Below, in pieces: positions 27,001 to 34,983 of a stretch of DNA of 64,000 nucleotides. The translations under genes and the position numbers were made by a program. The DNA lies in assembly GCA_022843745.1 (NCBI GenBank), contig JALHNB010000029.1, forward strand, positions 1 through 64,000. The letters are read 5' to 3'. Source of the stretch: Anaerolineae bacterium. Lineage in GTDB: Bacteria > Chloroflexota > Anaerolineae > Aggregatilineales > Phototrophicaceae. The stretch's first letter is position 1; each line of letters opens with the position of its first letter. Below the pieces are notes generated by a model, which made no database searches, had not been told where the DNA came from, and saw nothing but the letters and a program-made list of their open reading frames with translations.

Positions 27001-27178
27001 GTGTTAACTCGGCATTCACACCCAGACGCGGTACACGAAACGGTAAATCAGCATTTTGTGACGGGTCAACATAGCCGCGTAAATTAAAATCGCGCTGCTG
27101 AATGGTCGAAAATACCGCCACTAACGCGCCGGAGAGCGACATCAAGGCAAAAACAAACAGCAGCCAACGTCGTGTCAT
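24044..27178 (-). CDS. Glycosidase-like domain fused to an O-antigen ligase membrane domain
   Basis: A 1044-residue protein. Residues 5-27 are a signal anchor. Residues about 50-390 form a (beta/alpha)8 domain of the GH-A clan (GH39/GH5-like): VRQFFPWDAIEPERG, NSPSWTRESDNP and the acid/base motif IWDEPN (Glu167) are clear. The strand-7 nucleophile position, usually TExGW, reads AIWASNWGWN (Asn288), so the domain is probably not a retaining glycosidase. A beta-sandwich-like stretch (about 395-510) follows, then about twelve membrane segments to 1040 with the O-antigen ligase motifs LRDHPVTGIGLDQF and LSHPHNFILDFWLRLGI. A glycan-binding domain may feed the ligase. The start overlaps the upstream lipoprotein stop (ATGA). 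Confidence 0.9.
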   Translation of the reverse strand: MTRRWLLFVFALMSLSGALVAVFSTIQQRDFNLRGYVDPSQNADLPFRVPRLGVNAELTQYTPDELLAQFELMKSAHVTWVRQFFPWDAIEPERGVYDWDKWDTLVDGFRQQPDLRLIAVLVNSPSWTRESDNPTAPPDDTADFGTFASAFAARYGDTIDHYQIWDEPNLIAAWGDTEPRPAQYLALLQSGYSAIHNADPRATVIAAALAPTTEQGPKNISDISYLSDLYALGGSEFFDAIGAKPYGFNSPPSDRTVDAETLNFSRIVALREVMVRNGDGKKAIWASNWGWNSLPQDWSGSPSIWGGVTSDQQIQYMLEALDRVEREWPWLAGMILHHWQPVAMPDDPIWGFAIRDPDNRTTPIWEALQQRQHPMSAQNGLFSPTNPYARYSGVWTFGDLGADIGWINDSRLEFDFTGRDLALLLRQDNYVAYLYPTIDDQQANATPKDVAGNAYVILTSDSLLPETNLVPITRDLPFAQHTLKIIADDLTPDEAQDRWALAGYAVSSGDLAESYNRQIAVSIFAVVVAAIAVVVTGWRINWRWLFAPFGKLSSIAQLLISAVTSIALMVGMLLTWGDAIPALFRREPVQLGLAIVTAGIIYVEPGLILTIIALMILFVVIYNRIDLGLTLTIFWSPFFLFPVDLYRFAFPMAEITILLTGAAWILRLIVDWGRVRQSAVGQFRASSFTVWLSSFTMLDFGVIAWLALGFISLSWSALLPKAITELRVMMIEPALFYVILRTSRLDKKSLLRLVDTLLLAGLVVSIVGFWLYIQGEATITAEEGSRRLASVYGSPNNVGLFLGRCIPFALAFVLLKTDRARRLFAAAALPIMGAAVALSQSAGALFIGIPASVIAVLLLVWGKRALMPILGLVVAGAIGFVVALQSARFARLLDFSSGTNFARIRVWSSALNMLRDHPVTGIGLDQFLYQFRGQYIMPDAWQEPNLSHPHNFILDFWLRLGIIGVLIFVWIQAAFWQAARRAYSYYRARDPLTFALIIGTMGSMINLLAHGLVDNSVYVQDLAFVFVLLLGLIIQLSNTSAIDE

Positions 27179-28755
27179 GAGGCCCAGACAGGTTTGGAAG
27201 CGCCACCATCGAGCGTTAGTTGATAGGCAATTCCGTCAATATCGACGACCCAGAGATTGCCCTGATAAATGACTGCGATCTGACGTGCATCGGGACTCCA
27301 GGCGAGTTCTTGCGGCGCAGTCAATCCGGGCTGGCCTTCTGGTGGGAAAATCTTGCGTTTGTTGCTGCCATCGCGATCCGCGACGATTAAGTCATATTCA
27401 GCCTTGTCGTTGATGCTGTTGGCAATATCACGCGCTTGCAGATAGGTTAAATAACCGGAAGGAAACTCGCTGCCGGGGCGGGTGAACATGGGTGAATACT
27501 GTGGCGAAGCCCAGATGCCCGCATTTGTGACAATATCCGCTTGAAAACTACCTTCGGTATCTGTCGCCGCCACGTTGAAAACCGGGCTGAATTCTGGCGG
27601 TTCGCTGCCAACGGGTGCGCCATGAACCGTAGTCAGAATGCGGCTGCCATCGGGCGACCAGGAAACATTGGCACGCCATGACCAATCCGCGCGAGTGTTA
27701 AAGAGTGGAAATTGGAGCAGCGGTTCAAGTTCACCATTTTCCAGGTTGACCAGTCCGAGGGATTCAGCCTGCACCCAGGCCAACGCCTGTCCGTTCGGAG
27801 ACCATTCGTAAACCGTTCCCCACCAGCCGTAAAGCCCACCCTGTGAAGGCTCTAAAACCTCGTTGATATTTAAGGATTCGCCACTTTGGGGATCAATACG
27901 CATCATCCAGAGATCGTTAAATGCCCTCCATCCGGGTGGTTCAGCGCGGGATTCGCCAGTGGAATAGCTGATGCTGTTTTCCTGACCGGGTATCCAGTCG
28001 GCATAGAGGACATCTTCGGGAACAAGCTGAACGGGTTCGGAATCGTTCGTTGTATCGTTCACCAGCCAAAGCTCATTCAGGAAATTTTCGCGATCATCAT
28101 TTGCATTACGGGTAAAGAGAAGCTGCCGCCCATTGGCAGATAAGCTGAACACCCGCTTATCCAGATCGCTCGTTGTCGTGATGGGGCGTTTGGCGGTGCT
28201 GCTGCCACGCATCACCCAGGCGTTATTGTTGCTGATGTAGGCCAGTGTACCTGTTATGGGTACGGGGTCCAGCTGCCCGGTGGGGCCGACATAAATGACC
28301 TCATCCTGCGGGGCGATCAGTGTAACACGGTTAATCTCCACAGGATCGCGGCGTACACCATCCTCAATCGAGACACGATAGCAGACCTGCTCCATACCAT
28401 TTTGCCCGGCCTGACCCAACAGTTCTTCGCCTGCACTCAGGGCTTCGTTCAGGACGGTACGCTGGCGATAGGGGATTTCGTTCTGTTCGCACTCATTTTC
28501 TTCACGCACTCGCACGACGGTGACTTTCATCCCATCGGCAATCTGCGTAAAGTCCGGCGGCGACACGCGATCCAGCTCGCCTTTTTCGATTTCGGCATCA
28601 CGCAAAAATTCGCCGACGGTGACAGGGGACTCATATTCAAACGTGCGTTCGCGACCATCGGCTACCAGCGCGACGAGGATTTTTGGCGATTCCGGCGTGG
28701 GTACACAAGCCGTTAGCCACATTAAAAGCAAAAGCGGTAAAAGTTTTTGTCTCAT
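27175..28755 (-). CDS. Lipoprotein with DUF348, G5 and TolB-like propeller regions
   Basis: About 526 residues. The N-terminus MRQKLLPLLLLMWLTAC is a lipoprotein signal with lipobox LTAC. Next comes a DUF348-like ubiquitin-fold region (VTVGEFLRDAEIEKGELD), then a G5 domain ending in DPVEINRVTLIAPQDEVIYVG. From about residue 170 onward, repeats such as WSPNGQALAWVQ, WSPDGSRILTTV and WSPDARQIAVIYQGN form a TolB/WD40-type propeller. It is predicted to be cell-surface attached and may bind cell-wall glycan. The frame is open to 28932, but that extension would translate the palindromic repeat at 28817-28845; the ATG at 28755 fits the signal peptide. An ATG at 28773 is an alternative. Confidence 0.85.
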   Translation of the reverse strand: MRQKLLPLLLLMWLTACVPTPESPKILVALVADGRERTFEYESPVTVGEFLRDAEIEKGELDRVSPPDFTQIADGMKVTVVRVREENECEQNEIPYRQRTVLNEALSAGEELLGQAGQNGMEQVCYRVSIEDGVRRDPVEINRVTLIAPQDEVIYVGPTGQLDPVPITGTLAYISNNNAWVMRGSSTAKRPITTTSDLDKRVFSLSANGRQLLFTRNANDDRENFLNELWLVNDTTNDSEPVQLVPEDVLYADWIPGQENSISYSTGESRAEPPGWRAFNDLWMMRIDPQSGESLNINEVLEPSQGGLYGWWGTVYEWSPNGQALAWVQAESLGLVNLENGELEPLLQFPLFNTRADWSWRANVSWSPDGSRILTTVHGAPVGSEPPEFSPVFNVAATDTEGSFQADIVTNAGIWASPQYSPMFTRPGSEFPSGYLTYLQARDIANSINDKAEYDLIVADRDGSNKRKIFPPEGQPGLTAPQELAWSPDARQIAVIYQGNLWVVDIDGIAYQLTLDGGASKPVWAS

Positions 28756-28816
28756 AGGGAGAAATCGTAACATAAATTTGGTGAAATGGTCAATTTGGGT
28801 AAGTCTAAGGATATGG

Positions 28817-28845
28817 GTAGGGGCGACTCGCCGAGTCGCCCCTAC
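28817..28845. repeat. 29-base perfect palindrome of the GTAGGGGCGA type
   Basis: Arms of 14 bases (GTAGGGGCGACTCG at 28817-28830 and its exact complement at 28832-28845) flank a single C. Repeats beginning GTAGGGGCG are widespread between genes in cyanobacteria and Chloroflexota. This is the only copy in the window. It lies between two minus-strand lipoprotein genes and may also work as a transcript hairpin. Confidence 0.9.
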
Positions 28846-28858
28846 AGAACAGATACTT

Positions 28859-31840
28859 TTAAGGAGTAGCGTCCGGGAAGACCCGGCTGCGCAGTTCGCT
28901 AAGAATGCGCAGGGTATTGCGGTTACGAGCATTCATGCCAAAGTTGCTAACGGCGTTATCGCTCAAGTCACCTGCGCCCGCTGGGGCAACGCTCGGCGCA
29001 TTGTCGCCACCGAGGCCGTTACCAGGAAGCTGGGTGAGTCGCAGCCACAGGTTGTAGATCAAAACCGTTGTTCCATTACTGGCTTCGACATTTCGAGCGG
29101 CCTGGATGATGGCGTTATTGATGGCATTCGTTTGCGCTTCCATACCAGGTATTGGCTGGATTGTCGTCACAACCGGGATGATGCCCTTACTCAGCAGGCT
29201 TTGAATGATCTGCTCCATCGTGCCTTGGAATGCGTTGGGGTCGGTATTGGAGAGCACATCGTTGTAACCAACACTCACAATCGCAACGAAAGGCTGAAGC
29301 AAACGCATTTCGCAGTCCAATGGTGTTTCGCCACCACTGCACACATTGGAATCGCTTTTGGCGGGGTCGAGAATGTCCTGCGCATGCCAGCCAGCGCCTG
29401 TTGCAACGCTTGGGCGGCTGAAGCTATTACGCCCATCGCCTACATCAGCCTGACGATACCAATCGACAATTTCCTGGAATCCGGCAGAGCTTACATCCAG
29501 GCCAGGATCGGCAAACGGCGTGAGATAGCCGGACTGTCGCGCCAGATCGTCGCCAATGATGGCGAAAATAGTGGCGCGTTTGCCCTGACCGAGGCCATTT
29601 TCGTAAATCCCACGCAGACGCGGCTGAACATCGGGTTGGTCAAAGTCTGGCAGAATTGGTATCTGCTCCGCGACGTTTTCTTCAGGCACTGTCAGGGGAG
29701 CATCGCTCACATTGATTGTCATTTGCTGGCTGGCCTGTTGACCATCAACGCCTGTAACAGTCAGTGTCACGACAAAATCACCAGCAGCGTTAAACGTGTA
29801 GCCCACGCTCGAACCATTTGCGACACCAACATTATCGCCAAAATTCCAATCATAGCTGGTAATGTTATCGGCTGCCGTCGCGTTGAATTGCACGGTCAGT
29901 GGCACGGTTCCACTGGTCGGATCGGCGCTGAAAGCAGCGACAGGGGGTTCGACGACAACAGGCGGGCTGACCGAAATCGTCATTTCCGCTGTGCTTTGAC
30001 CACCCGGCCCTGTAGCGGTGAGTATGACGACGTAATTTCCAGCGGCTTCGAAGCGATGCAGCGGGTCACGATCTGTGCTGCTGCCGCCATCGCTGAAATC
30101 CCACGCGAAACTGGAAACATCACCTGTTGTAAGATTCGTAAATTGCACGTCGAGGGCGGCCGTTCCCGTATTCGGTTGACCGTCAAAAGCGGCGACTGGG
30201 GCTGCAATCGGATCGGTGGCGTTGACATCGACAGTTGTCGTATGCGATCCGCCAGCACCTGTTACAGTCAGTTGGACGGTATAGGTCGCGGCAGTGGTAA
30301 AGGTATGCGAGATCACCGCGCCATTTCCAGTTTGCCCATCACCAAAATCCCAGAAATAGGTGTCGATCTGGCCTGACGAAGTTGAACCATTAAATTCGAT
30401 GGTCAGTGGAACATTGCCAGAAGTTGAATTGGTTGTGATGGCTGCTGTTGGTGCATCGGGCTGTTGTGTCACGTTGATCGTTACACTGGCTTTAGCCTGA
30501 CCACCAGGGCCGACAACCGTCAATGAAGCCGGATATGAGCCTGGAGTCGTGTAAGTATGGGTGACTACCTGACCGTTTCCGGTTTGCCCATCGCCAAAAT
30601 CCCAATTATAGGTGTCAATCTGACCGGAAGAGTCGGACGCATCAAATTGAACTGTTAACGGTGCGTTTCCTTCGGTGGTACTGGCGACAAGGCCAGCTAA
30701 GGGCGCGGGAACAGACGGATTCTGTACCGTAATCTGGCGTGTAACGGATGTCGATCCACCGGGGCCAGTCACCGTCAAAATGACGTTGTAGGTGCCGACG
30801 GCCTGGAAAATATGCGTCGGGCTGGCATCGTTGCTCTTTTCACCGTCACCAAAGTTCCATTCCTGTGCCGTGATGCTGCCCGTTGATTGATTCGTGAACT
30901 TAACCGTCAATGGTGATGGACCAGTCGTGACATCCTGGATGAAAGCAGCTACCGGGGCAGTCGGACTCTGGACATTGATTTCACGCGAGACATTGGAAGT
31001 CCCACCCGGCCCTCGAACGCGCAGCCGCACTGTATAAATGCCCGGAGTACGGAATGTGTGCGAAGGATTGACATCGGTAGCGGTGCTGCCATCGCCAAAA
31101 TCCCAGTTATGCTGCGAGATGCTGCCCGTTGATTGATTGGTGAAACGAACGACGAGAGGCGCTTGCCCTGTTGCACGATCCTGGGTAAAGGCCGCAATCG
31201 GACGCGGTACGGTGACAGTTGTCGCCGTTGGGACAGGTGTGGGCTGCTGATTTTGGATACGAATGCTGTTGACAATCGTCGCCAGACTTGTGCCATCCCG
31301 CAGATAGAGACGCAACCGAAGCTGGTATATTCCATCGGGGCTTGCGCCCGTATTCGTCTGCCAAATGCCCAGGAGACCATTTAAGACAGGTGTCTGAACA
31401 ATGCTGCTGGCCGGATACCAGAGATTGCTAGGATTCGGGTCTGGCCCAAATTCCAGTTGATATTGCAAAAACTGAGGGTGAATGGCTGCACCAAGCACCT
31501 GAACGTTGCCAGCGACAATATTTCCCGGTATCGGCGAGAGAATGACGATACTGACCGGCATTTGTGTGCTGGTGGGGAACGGGATCGCGGTTGGGGGGAG
31601 GGCAACAACTGAGGTTGGTCGTTGACCACCGGATTGACCACCCGTTACGACAGGCAGCGGTGTAACCGTAATGGCGTTGCCGCCTATGGGTGTCCGACTC
31701 GGCAATAGTGTTGTCGTCGGCACATTGGTGACATCCAAACTTTCTTGCGGCGCACTGGTCAGGTTACAAGCGCTGACTACAAGCGCAACCGCAAGCATGA
31801 GAATCGTGATGATGAAAATCTTCCCGTCAAAGCGGGGCAT
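28859..31840 (-). CDS. Six-PKD-domain lipoprotein with a degenerate SGNH domain
   Basis: A 993-residue lipoprotein: lipobox VSAC after a hydrophobic helix (residues 7-25). Six PKD domains follow from about 225 to 705, each with the WDFGDG or WNFGDG motif and ending GPGG-type turns, forming an extended stalk. An N-terminal region (about 90-200) of beta type precedes them. The last ~275 residues resemble an SGNH hydrolase (block III VGYNDV), but the GDS nucleophile reads IIGDDLARQ and no DxxH is visible near SDNAVSNFGMN. The protein is probably a surface adhesin or binder rather than an esterase. Ribosome site GGAAGG. No close partner; the downstream lipoprotein is 100 bases away. Confidence 0.88.
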   Translation of the reverse strand: MPRFDGKIFIITILMLAVALVVSACNLTSAPQESLDVTNVPTTTLLPSRTPIGGNAITVTPLPVVTGGQSGGQRPTSVVALPPTAIPFPTSTQMPVSIVILSPIPGNIVAGNVQVLGAAIHPQFLQYQLEFGPDPNPSNLWYPASSIVQTPVLNGLLGIWQTNTGASPDGIYQLRLRLYLRDGTSLATIVNSIRIQNQQPTPVPTATTVTVPRPIAAFTQDRATGQAPLVVRFTNQSTGSISQHNWDFGDGSTATDVNPSHTFRTPGIYTVRLRVRGPGGTSNVSREINVQSPTAPVAAFIQDVTTGPSPLTVKFTNQSTGSITAQEWNFGDGEKSNDASPTHIFQAVGTYNVILTVTGPGGSTSVTRQITVQNPSVPAPLAGLVASTTEGNAPLTVQFDASDSSGQIDTYNWDFGDGQTGNGQVVTHTYTTPGSYPASLTVVGPGGQAKASVTINVTQQPDAPTAAITTNSTSGNVPLTIEFNGSTSSGQIDTYFWDFGDGQTGNGAVISHTFTTAATYTVQLTVTGAGGSHTTTVDVNATDPIAAPVAAFDGQPNTGTAALDVQFTNLTTGDVSSFAWDFSDGGSSTDRDPLHRFEAAGNYVVILTATGPGGQSTAEMTISVSPPVVVEPPVAAFSADPTSGTVPLTVQFNATAADNITSYDWNFGDNVGVANGSSVGYTFNAAGDFVVTLTVTGVDGQQASQQMTINVSDAPLTVPEENVAEQIPILPDFDQPDVQPRLRGIYENGLGQGKRATIFAIIGDDLARQSGYLTPFADPGLDVSSAGFQEIVDWYRQADVGDGRNSFSRPSVATGAGWHAQDILDPAKSDSNVCSGGETPLDCEMRLLQPFVAIVSVGYNDVLSNTDPNAFQGTMEQIIQSLLSKGIIPVVTTIQPIPGMEAQTNAINNAIIQAARNVEASNGTTVLIYNLWLRLTQLPGNGLGGDNAPSVAPAGAGDLSDNAVSNFGMNARNRNTLRILSELRSRVFPDATP

Positions 31841-31909
31841 AGGCTAACCTTCCTGCATTAAGTGACAGTATCTTTCACATTTTATTATAGCGCTCTTGCC
31901 GACGAAATA

Positions 31910-31977
31910 CCTGACGGTCACTACACGGTTGGTATCCCGGATTCCTGACGGTGATTACCCAAGTGGTATCCTGGATT
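31910..31977. repeat. Two 34-base imperfect direct repeats before the two-component operon
   Basis: Units 31910-31943 and 31944-31977 match at 27 of 34 positions (shared CCTGACGGT and GGTATCC blocks). They lie 53 bases before the response-regulator start, within the 189-base gap shared with the divergent PKD lipoprotein. A role as tandem operator sites is possible. Confidence 0.8.
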
Positions 31978-32029
31978 CCTTAAGGCAAGGTACTTGTGGC
32001 GAAAACAAGCTAATGTTACACTTCTTTTT

Positions 32030-32740
32030 ATGAAAGTGCTTATTGTTGACGACGAACAGGCAATCAGAGACGCGCTGGGACGCAAACTACGACGCGAAGG
32101 TTTTGACGTTGTGTTGTGCGCCGATGGTCTGGAAGGTTTGCGCGCATTTCACGCAGAGCGCCCCGATCTGGTCGTTCTGGATATTATCATGCCTGGTGGC
32201 ATGGATGGCTTGACCGTTTGCCGTCGCATTCGCGAAGTCGCGGATACACCCGTCATGATGCTTTCTGCGCAAGCCGTCACTGAAGAAGACGTTATTCAGG
32301 GGTTGACCGCCGGAGCAGACGAATATCTCATTAAACCTGTGCGTTTGAACGAGTTCGTCGCGCGAATTCAGGCACTACTGCGCCGCGCACAGATCGCGAT
32401 GCCGGAAAATGAGCAGGGCTACAATGATGGCTATCTGACCATTGACCTACACCGCCGCCACGTCCACGTTGACGGGCATAAAATCCATCTGACACCGACG
32501 GAATTTAAGCTTCTGGCGGTACTGATGGAAAATTCCGGGCGTGTTGTCTCGCAGCGCGATTTGCTGGAGCAGGTATGGGGCCACGAATACATCGACGATA
32601 TATACTACCCGCGTGTTTACATCAGCCAGCTTCGCCGCAAGATCGAGCCAGATGCTGCCAACCCGATTTATATTCTGACTGAACACCGAATCGGCTATCG
32701 TTTCGAGAAGCAACCCCCGACAGTGCCTAAATCAGACTAA
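32030..32740 (+). CDS. OmpR-family response regulator of a two-component pair
   Basis: About 236 residues. The receiver begins MKVLIVDDEQAIRDALG, has the phospho-acceptor Asp in LVVLDIIMPGGMDG, MMLSAQAVTEE and the Lys of YLIKPVR. The winged-helix domain has LTPTEFKLLAVLMENSGRVVS, YPRVYISQLRRKIEP and ends HRIGYRFEKQ. The frame is open from a TTG at 31994, but MKVLIVDDE is the usual family start. The cognate sensor kinase follows after five bases. Two 34-base direct repeats lie upstream and may be operator sites. Confidence 0.92.
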   Translation: MKVLIVDDEQAIRDALGRKLRREGFDVVLCADGLEGLRAFHAERPDLVVLDIIMPGGMDGLTVCRRIREVADTPVMMLSAQAVTEEDVIQGLTAGADEYLIKPVRLNEFVARIQALLRRAQIAMPENEQGYNDGYLTIDLHRRHVHVDGHKIHLTPTEFKLLAVLMENSGRVVSQRDLLEQVWGHEYIDDIYYPRVYISQLRRKIEPDAANPIYILTEHRIGYRFEKQPPTVPKSD

Positions 32741-32745
32741 CGGCT

Positions 32746-34956
32746 ATGTCGTTTTTCAACTCGATCACCCTGCTTTTTAATGGCATCACCCTCGCGCTGT
32801 CGCTCAGTTTTTTATTGATTATCCTCTGGCAGGACACGCGCCAAGAACTTAACCAGTTTTTCGCCATATTTTTATTTCTGGTGATGGCGTGGAATGCTGG
32901 CTCACTGCTGGCGCAGACGGCTTCCATCATTGACGCTGATCTATCATTTATCAAACTGGCAATCAGCCTGATGGAGTTGGGGTTCACTGGATCCAGCATT
33001 GCCATTTATACGCTTGCGGCTGTATTGGTGCGGATTCATACCCGGCGATTCCGCTGGTTGGCATTTACGGGGTTGGTGCTAGTTCTCCTGTATCAGTTTT
33101 TTTTGATTGTGAGTGATGCCCCGATTCGCTTTGAACGGTTCGATGCCGGGACATTTACTTATCAGCCTCAGCCACTTTCGGCGATTTTTTATCTGATTTT
33201 CGATACGGCGACTTTTTATCTCGTCTGGCGCTACCGCCGAAAAATTCGTTCTCGAAGTCTGGTTGCAGGGATCATCCTTTTTGTCATCGGTCAGAGTCTT
33301 GGTCTGTTAAACCCTGAACTGCGGGCGCTCTCGATCTCGATTAACCTCAGTTCATTCGCGGCGCTGATGATTAGCTTTTCCATTTTGCGGCAGGAAATTA
33401 TCACACCATTGGCAGAACGTGTGGTACAAGTTGAGGCGATGCACAAGGTCAGCCTCGCGATTACCAGCCAGATCGCGATTGATACAGTTTTAAATCAGAT
33501 CGCGACTCAGGCGGTGGGGTGGTTAGATGCCGACGGATCCGGCATTTTTTTGAATCGCGAAAACGAACTCGAACTGGCGACGGTCTATAATCTGCCCAAG
33601 CAATTTGTTCACCGTCGGGTCGCTTTGGGGGAAGGTATCGCCGGAAAAGTTGCTCAGACTCACCAGTCTATTCACGTCGAAAGTTATCCGCGTGATTGGC
33701 GTGGTAAAGTAGATTTACCACTTGCTCAGGAAACCTTTGGATCGGTCATCTGCGTTCCGCTGATCTACGGTGGTGAGGTGATCGGGGCACTGATGGTGAT
33801 TGCAGGGCAGCAGGGACGCTTATTTAACCCTAATGATGTTTATTTACTCGAATTATTGGGTTCGCAGGCTGCCGTTGCGATAGCACATAGTCAGCTTTTC
33901 GCCGATCAGCGGGAAGCGATGCGCCAGGCCGCCGCCGCCCGCAGCCAACTTGAAACGGTTTTAATCGGAACCGAAAACCCGGTCATTGCCGTAGACCGCC
34001 AACTGCGGTTGATATTTGCCAATCCCGCCGCAGAAGCGTTATTCTCAATGCAGGATCATATGAGAGAGCGTTTAATTACGGATATTTTTCCAGCCAATAC
34101 GCTACCGTCCAATTATCAGGATGTTCTTTCCGATCTTCGCCGAAATCGCACACATGTGTATGAGGTATCTCTCGATGATAAGACTTACCTGTGCCATCTG
34201 GCTTTACTGGGGCGGCCTCGGATTGCAGGTTGGGTAGCGGTTTTGAATGACGTGACTCAGCTTAAAGAACTGGATCGCCTGAAAAGTGAAATGGTGCGCA
34301 TGACCAGCCATGACCTGAAAAACCCGCTTCAGGCAGCGATGGCGAACCTCGATCTTTTGCGTGATGATGTGTGGGAAAATGGCAATTCTGAGGTTCGCCA
34401 GTCGATTGAGGCGATTGAGAAACAGCTAGAGCGCATGTACCGGATTATCAACGGCATCCTTGATCTGGAGCGCATCAAGACAGGTGCGCATCTTCAGGAA
34501 ATCTGCCGTCCGCTTAAACTGGTTGAGGAAACCATTGAAGAATTGCAGCATTTAGCTGATGATAAAGCGATCCGCCTGGAAGCCATTGTCGATATGGATA
34601 CACCAGAATTTATGGGCGACCCGGAGCAATTTAAACGCGCCCTGATTAATCTAGTGGAAAACGCGATAAAATTTACACCTGTTGACGGGGCAGTTATGAT
34701 CCTCGCACGCAAAGAAGGCAGCGGCGTTGAGTTCGAGATCAAAGATAATGGTATTGGTATTCCCGCCGAATTGCACACCCAGATTTTTGAGCGATTCTTT
34801 CGTGGCAGACAAAAAGGCGTGGAACACGTCAGCGGTTCAGGGTTGGGTTTAAGTCTCGTCAAAACGATTGTCGAAAATCATCATGGGCGAGTGTGGTTAG
34901 AAAGCGAAGAGGGAAACGGCACGACTTTTTATGTGTCTATCCCTGCGATCAGGTAA
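32746..34956 (+). CDS. Membrane sensor histidine kinase (7TM-like, GAF, PAS, HisKA, HATPase)
   Basis: A 736-residue sensor kinase. The first ~220 residues have about seven hydrophobic segments (the first two are FNGITLALSLSFLLIIL and FFAIFLFLVMAWNAGSLL), a 7TM-like sensor. A GAF domain follows (about 235-385, with GIFLNRENELELATV and GSVICVPLIYGGEVIGALMV in pieces), then a PAS-type domain (about 390-505, VIAVDRQLRLIFANPAAEALF). The dimerisation helix has the phospho-acceptor in MTSHDLKNPLQAAM. The HATPase region shows NLVENAIKF, IKDNGIGIPAEL and GSGLGLSLVK. Partner of the regulator five bases upstream. Confidence 0.93.
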   Translation: MSFFNSITLLFNGITLALSLSFLLIILWQDTRQELNQFFAIFLFLVMAWNAGSLLAQTASIIDADLSFIKLAISLMELGFTGSSIAIYTLAAVLVRIHTRRFRWLAFTGLVLVLLYQFFLIVSDAPIRFERFDAGTFTYQPQPLSAIFYLIFDTATFYLVWRYRRKIRSRSLVAGIILFVIGQSLGLLNPELRALSISINLSSFAALMISFSILRQEIITPLAERVVQVEAMHKVSLAITSQIAIDTVLNQIATQAVGWLDADGSGIFLNRENELELATVYNLPKQFVHRRVALGEGIAGKVAQTHQSIHVESYPRDWRGKVDLPLAQETFGSVICVPLIYGGEVIGALMVIAGQQGRLFNPNDVYLLELLGSQAAVAIAHSQLFADQREAMRQAAAARSQLETVLIGTENPVIAVDRQLRLIFANPAAEALFSMQDHMRERLITDIFPANTLPSNYQDVLSDLRRNRTHVYEVSLDDKTYLCHLALLGRPRIAGWVAVLNDVTQLKELDRLKSEMVRMTSHDLKNPLQAAMANLDLLRDDVWENGNSEVRQSIEAIEKQLERMYRIINGILDLERIKTGAHLQEICRPLKLVEETIEELQHLADDKAIRLEAIVDMDTPEFMGDPEQFKRALINLVENAIKFTPVDGAVMILARKEGSGVEFEIKDNGIGIPAELHTQIFERFFRGRQKGVEHVSGSGLGLSLVKTIVENHHGRVWLESEEGNGTTFYVSIPAIR

Positions 34957-34983
34957 CTTTTATTGTAAATTTCAGAGGTGTGA

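Noticed and set aside
28520-30376. A 618-codon open frame on the plus strand
   Set aside because: It lies opposite the PKD lipoprotein and G5 lipoprotein genes, has cysteine- and arginine-rich composition, no domain, and crosses the palindromic repeat. It is a shadow of repeated coding on the other strand.
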